Assembly (NCBI GenBank): GCA_007922195.1
Contig: ML681994.1
Location: forward strand, 53,872,988 to 53,936,987
Length of the DNA stretch: 64,000 nt
From: Podocnemis expansa
Taxonomy: Eukaryota > Chordata > Testudines > Podocnemididae
Direction: 5' to 3'
Under the pieces are notes generated by a model. The model worked only from the letters and a program-made list of their open reading frames with translations. It ran no database searches and was not told where the DNA came from. Below are positions 13,101 to 25,100 of the stretch, in pieces. Numbering within the stretch: the first letter of the stretch is position 1; each line of letters begins with the position of its first letter. Position numbers and translations under genes: made by a program.

Positions 13101-16100
13101 AGGAAATTGTTCCAGTGCTTACCCTAATAGATAAAAATTTGCATCTTATTTCTTGATTAAATTTGTCTAACTTCAGCTTCCAATCACTGGATCACATTAT
13201 ACATTTTTCTGCTGGAGTAGAAAGCTATCTGTTATCAAAAATCCCTTCCCTATTTAGGTACCTGCAAACTACAAATAAGTCACCTTTAACCTTCTCTTGA
13301 ATAAACTGCATAGAATAAAATTCTTAAATATTTCACAATAAGGTGCATTTTCCAAATCTCAGATCATTTTTGTAGCTCTTTTCTGAACTCTTTCCAATTT
13401 TCCAATGTTCCCCTTGAATTGTGGACACCAAAATTGGACATACTATTCCAGTAATGGTTTCACTAATACCACATACATAGCAAGGTAATACCTCCCATTC
13501 TTCTTCTACTTGATATCCCTGTACTTATACATCCAAGGTTCATTATTTTTCCTCTTAGCTACAGTGTTGTTCTGGGAGCTTATGTTCAGGCAAACAAGCA
13601 AGGAGTCTCGTGGCACTTTTAAATACTAACAAATTTATTTTTTGCATGAGCTTTCATGGGTGAAGTCCCACTTCAGCAAATGCTAGAAAATGGAAAAATC
13701 ACACAGCATAAGAGGGAAGATAAGTCCTGTGATCACATGAAGATGTTCATGCATGTGATTAAGTGGCTTGCAGCCCATGAAAGTTTATGCCCAAAGAAAT
13801 TTGTTAAGTCTTTAAGGTGCCACCGGATTTTCATTGTTTTTGCTACATATCGACTAGCATGGCTACACCTCTGGAACTTTTTGGTATGTTGTCCATGCCA
13901 TACTGTGAGATTTTTTCCCCCTTCTTCTTTTTTTTTTTTTTTTTCTGAGGGACTGTATATTATTTCCTTAGTACTACAATGAAAATAACTAGTTCTTGGC
14001 TACTTGGAGGCTTTTTTCTCCACAACCTTTATCAACGGTTAAATACTCTCATGCTGTAGCAAACCAATGCATTCAGTGATAAAGATAATCCCCCATGCCA
14101 TTAATGTCCATAGGAGAAACTGTTTAATCATTAACAGACCTGAGGATAAACATCTTCACTTTAAAATAGTGACTGTGACATATAATAGTCTAGTGGTCTC
14201 CTGTGAGCTGCAACATTTTGATCTAATTGCTGTTGTTGAGTTCAGTGTGCAGGTACTGGCTGGCGTAGGGGCCTGTGACATACAGCTGGTCAGACTAGAT
14301 GATTTGGTGGGCCATAAACTCTACAAACTTAATGTTAAAATGAATGTTTCTTCTTAAATAAAAATGGCACCACCCCACAGTGACTAGAAAGTGAGATTGA
14401 TTGTTGGAGTTTCACTGCCCTTCATAACCAGTTCAAACTGTGTTCTCTAGATCAGTGTTTCCCAACCAGTGTGCCCTGGCACACAGGTGTGCCCTCAGGC
14501 CTGAGCAAGTGTGCCATGAAATTTTTTGAAAAACTACTTCTGGATTGGCTTCTGAATATACATGAGTTCATTTGGAGACTATATGGTGGTGTGCCTCAAA
14601 AAAATTAAAAGTATCAAGGTGTGCGACAGCAGAGAAGAGGCTGGGAACCACTACTCAAGACAATTATCTCATGGAATCTCTTGAAGGAACTATATCCTGT
14701 ACTCACACCAGAGATATCTATTTCTGATAAGCTTATGGAGGGGATGGCATGATGAGATTGCCTACAATGGCATGTGTCCATTTGTGACTGCTAGTAGCAA
14801 ATATCCCCAATGACTAAACATGGGACACTAGATGGTTGGTTTCTGAGTTATTACAAGAGTTCTTTCCCACATGTCTGGCGGGTGAGTCTTGCCCACATGC
14901 TCAAAGGTCTACCCAATCCTCCTATTGGTGTCAAGGTAGAATTTTTTTCCCAGGTCAGATTGGCAGAGTCTCTGGGGAGAAGGTAGGTGCTTTTCCTCTG
15001 CAGCATGTGACACGGGTCAGTGCATTTTAAAACTACCAAATTACCAATTTTATTTATAAATTTATACAAGATACTATAATCTCATAACCTTGATAGACTA
15101 TAACACTGGTCTTAGTTATCTCCTGTATTGCCGAATTACCAAATGCCACCTGTCCCGTAACTGATTGTCTTCGAGCCTGGCTCATCACAGTAAAAGACAG
15201 CCCTGAACTGGAGGCTGTCGTGTTTGAGCACAAATTACCCTTTCAGCAGAAGGTTTTCTCTCAGGGTCCTGATTTAACCCAAGTTCACACAAACACGGCA
15301 GAAGTATCCGGCAGCTTCCCTTCCATACAGCTTCATGAGCAGGAAATGCAAACAAACAATACAACCCAAACTGTGTAATTCCAGTGTTTCCCAGCCACCT
15401 TGTTTGAAGTGCTCATCCTAAGTAACCCCCTTTTTACGTCATTAGTTTCCATGTGGATGACATCCTTAAATTGACACTGAAGCCTTGCTAGTAATGAAGC
15501 CCCCTTCCACCTCAGCTCCAGGGTACTGTCTGACCTGATGTGACCTCTTCCTATGGACACAGAAAAATCTGTATACCCCTATTAAAAGCTACAGTGACTC
15601 ATTAACCATGGGATACTGTGAATGGTGCACTTATTTTGCACATATAGAGAAGTGCTAATAATCAATTCCAGCCATTTCACCTGGCTTCCTCTGGTTACCC
15701 TTCTATCCTTCTCTGTCTTGTCTATTTAGGCTTCAATCCTGCAAATGCTTAAGTATGTACTTAACTTGATTTCAAATGGGACTGCTCACAGTGGTGAAAT
15801 GTAACTGTCTGTAAGACTAGAGTCAATGTGTCTGTATAGTGCCCAGCACAATAGGGCCTGCTCCATACTAGTCAGGGCCTTTATGCATTACCATCATTCA
15901 AATGATAACTTTTTTTGACACTTACTCAGTATGAGCTCAATAAGATTATTTCAGCTGCAGCATTTTGAGCAGAGCTAAAAAGTAAGGAGATTGCAAGAGT
16001 CAGGGCAAGAAATAACTCAGGCCTGAAGGAACCAATCATTTCTTTCAGCTCTATTTGTTTCAAAAACTCTTCAAATGTAGTTTCATTTTGCTTATGGTCA

Positions 16101-19100
16101 GTTTCTAGTAAATTTTGTCTTGTGGTACTCAGGCAGTAGCATAACACAGGGATAATGACGTTACAACGTTGCAGGAGAATGTTTACTTGCATAACAATGC
16201 GTTTCAACTTGTTAATTAATGGAAAGAAGTCTACTGTTTTTAGATTTAGTAAAAAATTGTTTTCCCCAAAGCTAGCTTTTACCTGACAGAGGCCCAGTCA
16301 AGTCACCCCAGAGCAGAGGAAAAATGTGAACTTTCCAGACCATTAATCAAATAGGTAGAGGTTGGGGAGGTGAGTGGAGGAGGCATGGTGAGGTCACACT
16401 CCCTACCCAGGGTATCTACCAGAAGCTACAACCTTCTATGCAAAAGCCCTTTTCCTCTTGACCAGCTTTGGGACTACCTGCTCCCAGTACTTCCTCTAGC
16501 TACATGCACCATAGTGCTCCAGTGAAGCCAGGCTACCAGAGACAACTCTGGCTTCATATCCTTCTGCCCCTGGAATCCCAATTCCCTTCTAATTGTTGTG
16601 GGGAGGGAGGTGTAAGGTGAAGTGAATCCATGGATCTGGGTCACATGATCTAGCCCAGTATCTCTTTATCAGTGAGATTTCTGAGCGTAATTCTAATGTA
16701 CATTAATGGGGTGGCCAAACTGTGGCTCGCAAGCCACACGTGATTCTTTAACAGTTAAAATGCCATTTGCAGAGCCCCAACTGACTCCCTACCTATGAGA
16801 CTTGGGGGGAGCTGAGGGCTTCTGCCCTGTGGTGGGATGGCAGAGCAAGGAAGGGGGTCTCAGAGCTTCAACCCCATGGGGCATGCCTGCTGGGGCTTGG
16901 GGCTTCAGCAGGATTCCCGGCAAGGGCTGAAGTCCTGGGCTCCAGCAAGCACACCTGAGCTCTCAGACTTCTGAAAATTTTTGTATGGGGCTTGGAGGGT
17001 CAGTAAGTTTGGCTACCCCTGGTGTATTATCTGAGAAATCTAACTTTCTGTATAAATCTTGAATTTTGTTTGGATTGACGTTGCAAGCAGGTTGATGCAC
17101 TACACTGGGAACATGGGTCACTCATAAAAAAGAATGAGGGAATGGATCTAATAGGGAAAATCCTGAGTATAGTTCAGTATATTTTTAGATAAATGTGTCA
17201 TAAAGACACACTGAACAATATGTTCAGAATCACAGAATCATTCTGGTGCATGGAAATTAATGTTCCATAAAAATGTATTCCAGTACTTGAGCTCTCAAAA
17301 TGGAAACCAATAAATTGCAAACTAACTGTGCCTTGGACTGCTATAAATCAGCTATTTTTCTTTTGTAAACAGGTTTTATGACAGTAGATGAAAGAAAAAA
17401 ATTTGATCATCTTAAGTCTCCCCATCTTAAATACTGGATTCCATTTGTCTGGTTTGGAAATCTAGCATCTAAGGCACGAAAAGAGGGTAGAATTAGAGAC
17501 AGTGTAGACCTGCAAACATTGATGAATGTAAGTAGGAAAAATAAATCTACAGGAAAAGTTGCTTAAATCACTATGCATTCATTGACTGTTCATCTATATA
17601 ACTTTATCTAGCACATACAACTCTCCAATCTTTTTCTCCCCATCACTCTGGATATATGCAAGGTGTGTTTGTGTATACACATGCATATGCATGGAGCCAA
17701 CTCCAACAGAAACTTCTTGATGTAACAATATTTATATATATATGAGAGAGAATTGACTGAAATACCAAGCTGGTGAGCAAAAGTCAGCTCTCACTTTCAC
17801 TGCTGTAAACCGAGAGTAACACCACTGCAGGTTAAAAAAAGAAGAAAAAAGGAAGAAAGATTGAGAAATTGTTCATATTTAGAGGTTTTAGGGAGGTTAT
17901 TGTTTGTTTGTTTATTTAAAGAAAAACAATCTGCCCAAATATATTATGAAACAATCAATTACTATTTTTGTTGTTATGCAAGACATATCCTCTTGCCAAC
18001 ATTGCTGGATAACACACAGATTTGAAATAGTGGAACAAAATGTAATTTGTTAAAAAACTAAGCATTATCTGAAAAATCCTAAGTTCATGGTACAACTGAA
18101 TTTTTAAATGTGTTGATCTACAGCATGTAGATTGATCAGTTTCCAATTCTTTAAATTTAGTACAGATAGAGTACACTGTTTTACAGGCTTTCATTTATGT
18201 GGAATGAATTGTGACAACCCCATTATTATTTTGGAGTAAATGTCAAATGCTTAATTTTGTTTCCTATTTAGGAAATGAATAGGTACCGGTCTTGGTGTAG
18301 TCTTTTGTTTGGTTATGACTGGGTTGGAATTCCACTGGTCTACACGCAGGTACTGAGATAATACTATTCCAAAAATTTGGACCAAGATTTTTGAAAATGG
18401 GGGCTTAAAGTTAGATTCCCAACATAAGTGGGACACCCCACACAAGTGTCCTGATTCTCAAAGATACCGAGCATTCACTAGCACCAGTCTTGGGCTTGGT
18501 CCCCTAGGATGATTCTCTGGCCAGACAAACATTTTACCTTATATCTGATGTGAAGGTGCTGGGTGATTTGATAAGTTAGAGTGTGGGTGGGTTATGGCTT
18601 CTTGTTCTGTGTTTCTGCTAGACCCTTTCATTGGCTACCAATAGATCATGTTGACATTTTATTTGTAATGTCTACTTATGCATATGTTTTAAAATAATAT
18701 TGTGTTAGGCATTCACAGGCCTTTGGGAATGTAATGGTTTATACATAGATAATGATTATTATATTATTCTAATTTAGCTTTTATTTGTTACAGGTTGTCA
18801 CTCTTGCTGTCTATACCTTCTTCTTTGCATGTCTGATAGGACGCCAGTTTTTGGATCCTAACCAAGGATATGTAGGACATGACTTGGATCTTTACATTCC
18901 AGTCTTCACACTGTTACAATTCTTCTTTTATGCAGGATGGCTCAAGGTAAACTATATTTGTCAAACATAACACATAACTTGGTTTTGATTTGACTATATC
19001 TTTGGGGAATGATAGTAAGTAAAATCCCTTAAAGTAAGCCGAAGTTGAGGGTCCAGATTCATATTTGCTGTAAATTCACTGAAGTCATAAGACATCCAGT

Positions 19101-22100
19101 GGTTGATCTTCAGAAAGAGTATAGAAAATCTTCCGTTACATTTTAAATCTACCCATGGTTGGTCTTACAATAAGTTTGGTTGCAAGAAAGACTCACAGTC
19201 ATAGAAGTACCTCTTGTGGGGAGGTGAACCCTGAAAATTCCCAGTGAAGTATGGCTCAGATCTGCAAAGAGACATAGGTATAGGTAACATTCACTTTTAG
19301 GCACTTAGAAAATCACAGGAACAACAGTGTGATCCACAAAGTCTGAGAGAGATGTCTAGGCTCTCTATAGAATGAAAGTGAAGGGACAGGAACCCAAGAA
19401 TGCTATCCACAAAACCACTGTGTTAGGTGAATCCTTACCTAACCTAGCCAATGGGAGATGCTGGTGAGAGGGGAGTGTCCTAAACCCTGCTCCTTTCATG
19501 GAGTTACATTTCTAACTCCAGGTTGCTGGGATGTCTTCCTCAGCTAGCAATCCATGGCTGGGACCCAGAGTTAGATAGCTCAGATGCCCAAGCCAGGGCG
19601 TTGCTGGCACTGGGTTTATGGGGCTCGAGCCCCGAGTTCTGGTGCCAGAGCCCCAGCTCTGCAGCGGCAGCAGCTGCAGTGGCAGTGCACTTAAAGCGCA
19701 TGAGCCTCAAATCCCAGTGCCTGAGCCCCAGGTCTTTTTCCAGGCCAGGGGTGCTCCTGGCCCAAACTATTTCTTCTGAAAATAAATTAGGCTCCTACCT
19801 GTCTCCAATAAAAGGGCCTGAGGGGTAGAGCCCTGCGCAGATACCAATACGTGGATCTGTATCTGATCTGTATCCACAAGAAATGGTCCGTGGATATCCG
19901 TGTTGTATCCACAGATGCGGATATAATGTGGATATCCGTGGATATCCACATATTTGCAGGGCTCTAGCTCTGTGAAGATAAAAATGTGTGGACCTCTATC
20001 CAATCTGCATCCACAAGAAATGGTCCGCGGATATCCGTGTTGTATCTGCAGATGCAGATATAATGCGGATATCTGCGGATATATGCATATTTGCAGGGCT
20101 CTGCTGAGGAGAAGGTGGTGCAGTTGATGACTTTATAAGTTTTAACCCAGTGGATGGAGTACTTGTTGGGTTGTCAGCCTGAGGGGGAAAAAGGTTATGA
20201 AGGAGAGTCATCTATCTGTTAAGGGAGTGCTCTAACCACTAAGCTATTCTTCTGCAAGCCTCCCTCAATCTCGTCTGTCAAAGTTGTTCCACTCTGACTA
20301 AATAATGATAGAGCATTTGTGGCAGGGGGTCTGGACCTAGGGTCTCCCACCTCCCAGATTTGTGCCTTGACTGCTGGACTACAGTCATAGAATCATAGGG
20401 TTGGAAGGGACCTCATGAGGTCATCTAGACCAACCCCCTGCCAAAAAACCCAGGACCACTCACTAAATTATCCCAGCTAGAGTTTTATCCAGCTGGGCCT
20501 TAAAATCTCCAAAGATGGAGATTCCACCACCTCCCTAGGTGGCCCATTCCAATGCTTTACCACCCTCCTAGTAAGAAAGTTTTTCCTAATATCCAGCCTC
20601 GACCACCCCAGCTGCAACTTGAAACCATTGTTCCTTGTTCTATCCTCTGTTACTACTGAGAACAGCCGAGATCCATCATCCTTGGAGCATCCCTTCAGGT
20701 AGTTGAAGGTTGCTATCAAATCCCCCCCCCCCCCGTCTTCTCTTCTGCAGGCTAAATAAGCCTAGTTCCTTCAGTCTTTCTTCATACGGCTTGTGCTCCA
20801 GCCCCTTGATCATTTTTGTTGCCCTCCACTGGACTCTTTCTAATTTGTCCGTGTCATTTTTGTAGTGGGGAGCCAAAACTGGACACAGTATTCCAGAAGT
20901 GGCCTCACCAGTGCTGAATAGAGAGGAATGATCATATCCCTCGATCTGCTGGCAATGCTTCTTCTGATGCAGTACAGTATGCTATTGGCCTTTTTGACAG
21001 CAAGAGCGAACTGTTGACTCATATCCAGCTTCCCATCCACCAGGACTCCCAGGTCCCTTTCTACGGTGCTGCTACTTAGCTGATCACTCCCCAGCCTGTA
21101 GCAGTGCATGGGGTTTTTGCATCCCAAGTGCAGGACTTTGCACTTGACCTTGTTGAACCTCATGAGATTTCTATTGGCCCACTGCTCCAATTTGTCAAGG
21201 TCTTCCTGAATCTTCTCCCTGCCCTCCAGCGTGTCTACCATTCCCCCTAGCTTGGTGTCATCCACAAACTTACTGAGTGTGCTGTCAATCCCATCGTCCA
21301 GATTATTAATGAAAATATTGAACAGAACTGGCCCCAGGACAAACCCCTGGGACACACCACTCATTACTGGTTGCCAACTTGACTTGGAGCCATTGATTCA
21401 TACTCGCTGAAACCGTTGATTTAGCCAGTTCTCTATCCACCTTACAGTCCACTCATCCAACCCATACTTCCTTAGCTTGCTGATGAGAATACTGTGGGAA
21501 ACCATATCAAAAGCCTTGCTAAAGTCGAGGTATATCACATCAACAGCTCTTCCTGCATCCACAAATCCAGTCATCTCATCATAGAAGGCAATGAGGTTGG
21601 TCAGGCATGATTTACCCTTGGTGAATCCATGCTGACTGTTCCTGATCACTCTATTTTCCTCCAAGTGTTTCAGGATGGATTCTTTGAGAATCTGCTCCAT
21701 GATTTTTCCAGGGGTTGAGGTGAGGCTGACAGGGCTGTAATTCCCTGGATCCTCCTTTTTGTCTTTCTTGAAGATAGGCACTATATTTGCTTTTTTCCAG
21801 TCCTCCAGCAACTCCCCCATTCAACACAAGTTTTCAAAGATAATGGCCAGCGGTACTGCTATCTCATTGGCCAACTTCCTCAGCACCCTTGGATGCAGGT
21901 CATCCAGCCCCATGGACTTGTGCACATCCAGCTTCTTTAGGTAGTCCCTAACCTGACCTTCCGTCACCAAGGGCCTCTCTTCCCTCCAATCTGCCATGCC
22001 CAGTGTAGTGGGCTGGGAGCTGGCCCTCCCTGTCAAAACTGAAGTGAAAAAAGCATTGAGCACTTCAGCTTTTTCCTCATCCTCCATCACAAGGATACCT

Positions 22101-25100
22101 GCGCTATTCAGTAAGGGACCTACACCAGCCCTGATCCTCTTCTTGTTATTGACATACTTGTAGAACCCCTTCCTGTTATCATTCACATCCCTTGCTAGCC
22201 ACAACTCCAATTGTCCTTTGGCCTTTCTGATTTTATCCCTGCAGTCCTGAGCAATATCTTTATATGCCTCCTTAGTCATCTGTCCAAGCTTCCACTTCCT
22301 GTAAGCTTCCTTTTTTGCTTTAGTTCAGTGCAGAGTTCTCTGTTAAGCCACACTGGGCGCCTTCTACATTTGCTGTTCTTTCTGCTCATCGGAATGGTAT
22401 CTTCCTGTGCCCTTCTTTAAAATGCAGTTAGCTCTCTTGGACACCTTTCCCCTTCAGATCAGCCTCCCAAGGGATCCTGCCCGTCTGTTCCTGGAGGGAG
22501 CCAAAATCTGCTTTTCTGAAGTCCAGGGTCTGCGTTTTGCTTCTTTCCTTTTTCCATTAATCAGCATCTTGAACTCTATCATCTCATAGTCACTGCTACC
22601 CAGGTTGCCATTAATTTCTACATCCTCAATCAATTCTTCTCTGTTTGTGAGCAGCAGGTCGAGAGGTGCAAGGCCCCTCGTTAGTTCCTCCAGCATTTGT
22701 ATCAGCAAGTTGTCTTCAACACTCTCCAAAAACTTCCTGGATTGCCTGTGCACTGCTGTATTGTCCTCCTAGCAGATGTCAGGGTAATTGAAGTCCCCCA
22801 TGAGAACCAGGGCTTGTGATCTGGAAAATTCTTCCAGTTGTCCATAGAATCCCTCATCCACCTCCTCCTTCTGATCTGGAGGTCTATAGCAGACACCCAC
22901 CTCAACATCCCCCTTGTTGCCCTCTCCTCCAAGCTTAACCCACAGATTTTCAAATGGCTCAGTTCCAGTTCCATAATGGAGCTCTGAGCAGTCATAGAGC
23001 TCTTTTACATATAGTGCTACTCCTCCCCCTCTTCTTCCCTGCCTGTCCTTCCTGAACAATTTATACCCATCCATGGCAGAGCTCCAGTCATGCAAGGTAT
23101 CCCACCATGTCTCTGTTAGTCCAATTCTATCATAGTTCCTTGTCTGCACCAGTACTACCAGTTCTTCCTGCTTGTTTCCCAGGCTCCTTGCATTCATGTA
23201 CAGGCCCCTAAGATACCAGGCTGAGTGCCCTACGTTCCCAAGTTGATTTTCAGTTTTATAGCATCTACCTCCTTGTATTTTCTCCTGGGATTGTCCTCCC
23301 GCACCTGCCTCAGGTATTAAAGCTTCATTAGAACATGTAACACAGTTATTTGACCCCCCTCCCATGTTCCAACTACCTTCTCTTTTATCCCTGGTGTTAC
23401 AGTCCCCATTCCCCCCAAAGGTCCATCCCTTCTTCCAGGTCTCCCACATTGTCACTTACTTGTGGGCTTTGGTCTCCTTCCCCCTTCAAACCTAGTTTAA
23501 GGCCCTCCTTACTAGGTCAGCCAGCCGACGTCCGAATATGCTTTTCCGCTTCCTCTACAGATGGAGTCCATTTCTGCCTAGCAGTCCTTCTTCCAGGAAC
23601 AGCATTCCATGGTCAAGGAAGCCAAAGCCCTCCTGACAACACCATCTTCGCAGTCAGGTGTTCACCTCCAGGATGCATCTGTCTCCACTCTGGCCCCTAC
23701 CCTTGACCAGAAGGATTGAGAAGAACACCACCTGTGCTCCAAACTCCTTCACCTGCACTTCCAGAGCCCTGTAGTTACCTTTGAGCCCTGTAGTCACCTT
23801 TGAGAGTCATTCTCTTGTTCTTTGACACTCTGATCCAATGACTATTTATGTATTAATGACTATTTGGCTATGTATACACTAGCAAATTAGTCCGGATTAA
23901 GGAGGCTTAATCGGGACTAATTTGATCCCTGTCTACACTAGGCTTTGCCTAGCTCAAACTAAAAAAATTCTTAGTTTGAACCAACCAAAGGTTAGTTTGC
24001 ACGGTAAATTTGAACTAACCACTTAGTTCGAACTTAGTTCAAATTTTTGTTCAAACTAGCGCAATGTAGCCATGCTAGTTCGAACTAAAGAAGTTTGACC
24101 TAAGCGGTTAGTTTGAACTAACCGTGTTTTTTAAGTTCAAACTAAAAAGTTAGTTCAAACTAACTTTTCAGTTCAAACTAAAAAAATGCAATTAGTTGAA
24201 ACTAAAATGTTCTGGGTAGTTCAAACTAACCCTCATTTAGTTTGAACTAACTCTGAACTGCTTGGTTCAGACCAAGTAAGTCCAAACTAAGCAGTTAGAT
24301 GTAGACATAGCCTTTATGTATAAATCTGGATTAGAACAAATTCAACAAGAGAGACTGTGAGAGCCTCAGATTGGAACATCCTATAGCTCCATGGTTAGCA
24401 TATGCTCCTGAAAGATGAGAGGCTCCTGTTCACTTTCTTCCCCTCTACCCGACCAAGGAATTGAACCTGGGTCTGAACATCCCACCTGAGTATGGTAACC
24501 ACACAGCTAAAAGTTACATGGATAAGTGGCAGAAGAAGCAGCAGCAGATTTAAAATGGGACATGGCCTATGGCCTCTGAGCACACTGCCAAGATCTGGCC
24601 TCCCAGGCAAGACTGGTGGAGGGCTGCCTATCTTCATGGATCACTCTGGTGCTTAGGTGTGAGGTGGGTGTCCAGACACCTACAGGGAGGCATCAGTGTG
24701 CATGTCCAGAGGCAGAAACTTCAGCAGTGAGGGAACTTTTACCCCAAAAATTTAGGAGCTAAGTGAATTTAGGTGCCTTCAGGGTTAGGCAGCATCCAAG
24801 CAGTGTTTTGTGGATCACAACAGTACCTAAAACTAGGACTTAGGGCCCAGAGGCACAGAGGTGTTCAGGCTCCTGGGTACTACTGAAATAAATGAGAATT
24901 AAGAGTTTAAATACTGCTGAAGATCTGAGCTTCTGTACCTCAATCCAAACCCAGTCAAGTGCTTACATTTTTTAAGTCTGTCATACATGTTTTGTGCAAG
25001 TCTGTGCTAAAGTCTATACCAGACTGCAATGAAATACGATTTAGCACAAAAACAAGTTAAAATTAACATTATGACATGACTCGGCAAACTGAAAATTCAG

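Larger units (their letters stand above)
9124..17372. other. BEST3 intron 4
   Basis: An 8.2-kb intron filled with repeats: an AAT microsatellite, palindrome-rich elements (10147-10529 and 10833-11812), an old CR1/L3 fragment (12921-13588), an inverted Penelope-like pair (13590-13880), hAT elements (14453-14653, 16706-17021) and, at about 15815-15915, an old SINE-like tail. Nothing recognisable was seen at 9130-10070, 11820-12915 or 14900-15800. Confidence 0.75.
20385..23830 (-). mobile_element. CR1 LINE, about 3.4 kb, 5' truncated
   Basis: The 3' end lies at 20385 and shows the CR1 signature (on the plus strand TCATAGAATCATAGGGTTGG). Going upstream on the minus strand come ORF2 reverse transcriptase, ORF2 endonuclease and the end of ORF1. 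The left part of ORF1 and the 5' UTR are absent, so the copy is 5' truncated, typical of incomplete reverse transcription. It sits in BEST3 intron 7, opposite to BEST3 transcription. Confidence 0.92.

Noticed and set aside
15926..16207. 93-codon minus-strand frame
   Set aside because: No motif, AT-rich intronic sequence, and no conserved start or splice signals.
17378..17566. Open frame continuing past BEST3 exon 5
   Set aside because: The part after 17527 is intron behind a GTAAGT donor; the frame is a read-through of the exon.
20225..20260. Possible tRNA gene (A-box-like TAGCTTAGTGGTTAGAGCA on the minus strand)
   Set aside because: No complete cloverleaf, and no B box at the correct distance; it is a SINE-related fragment.
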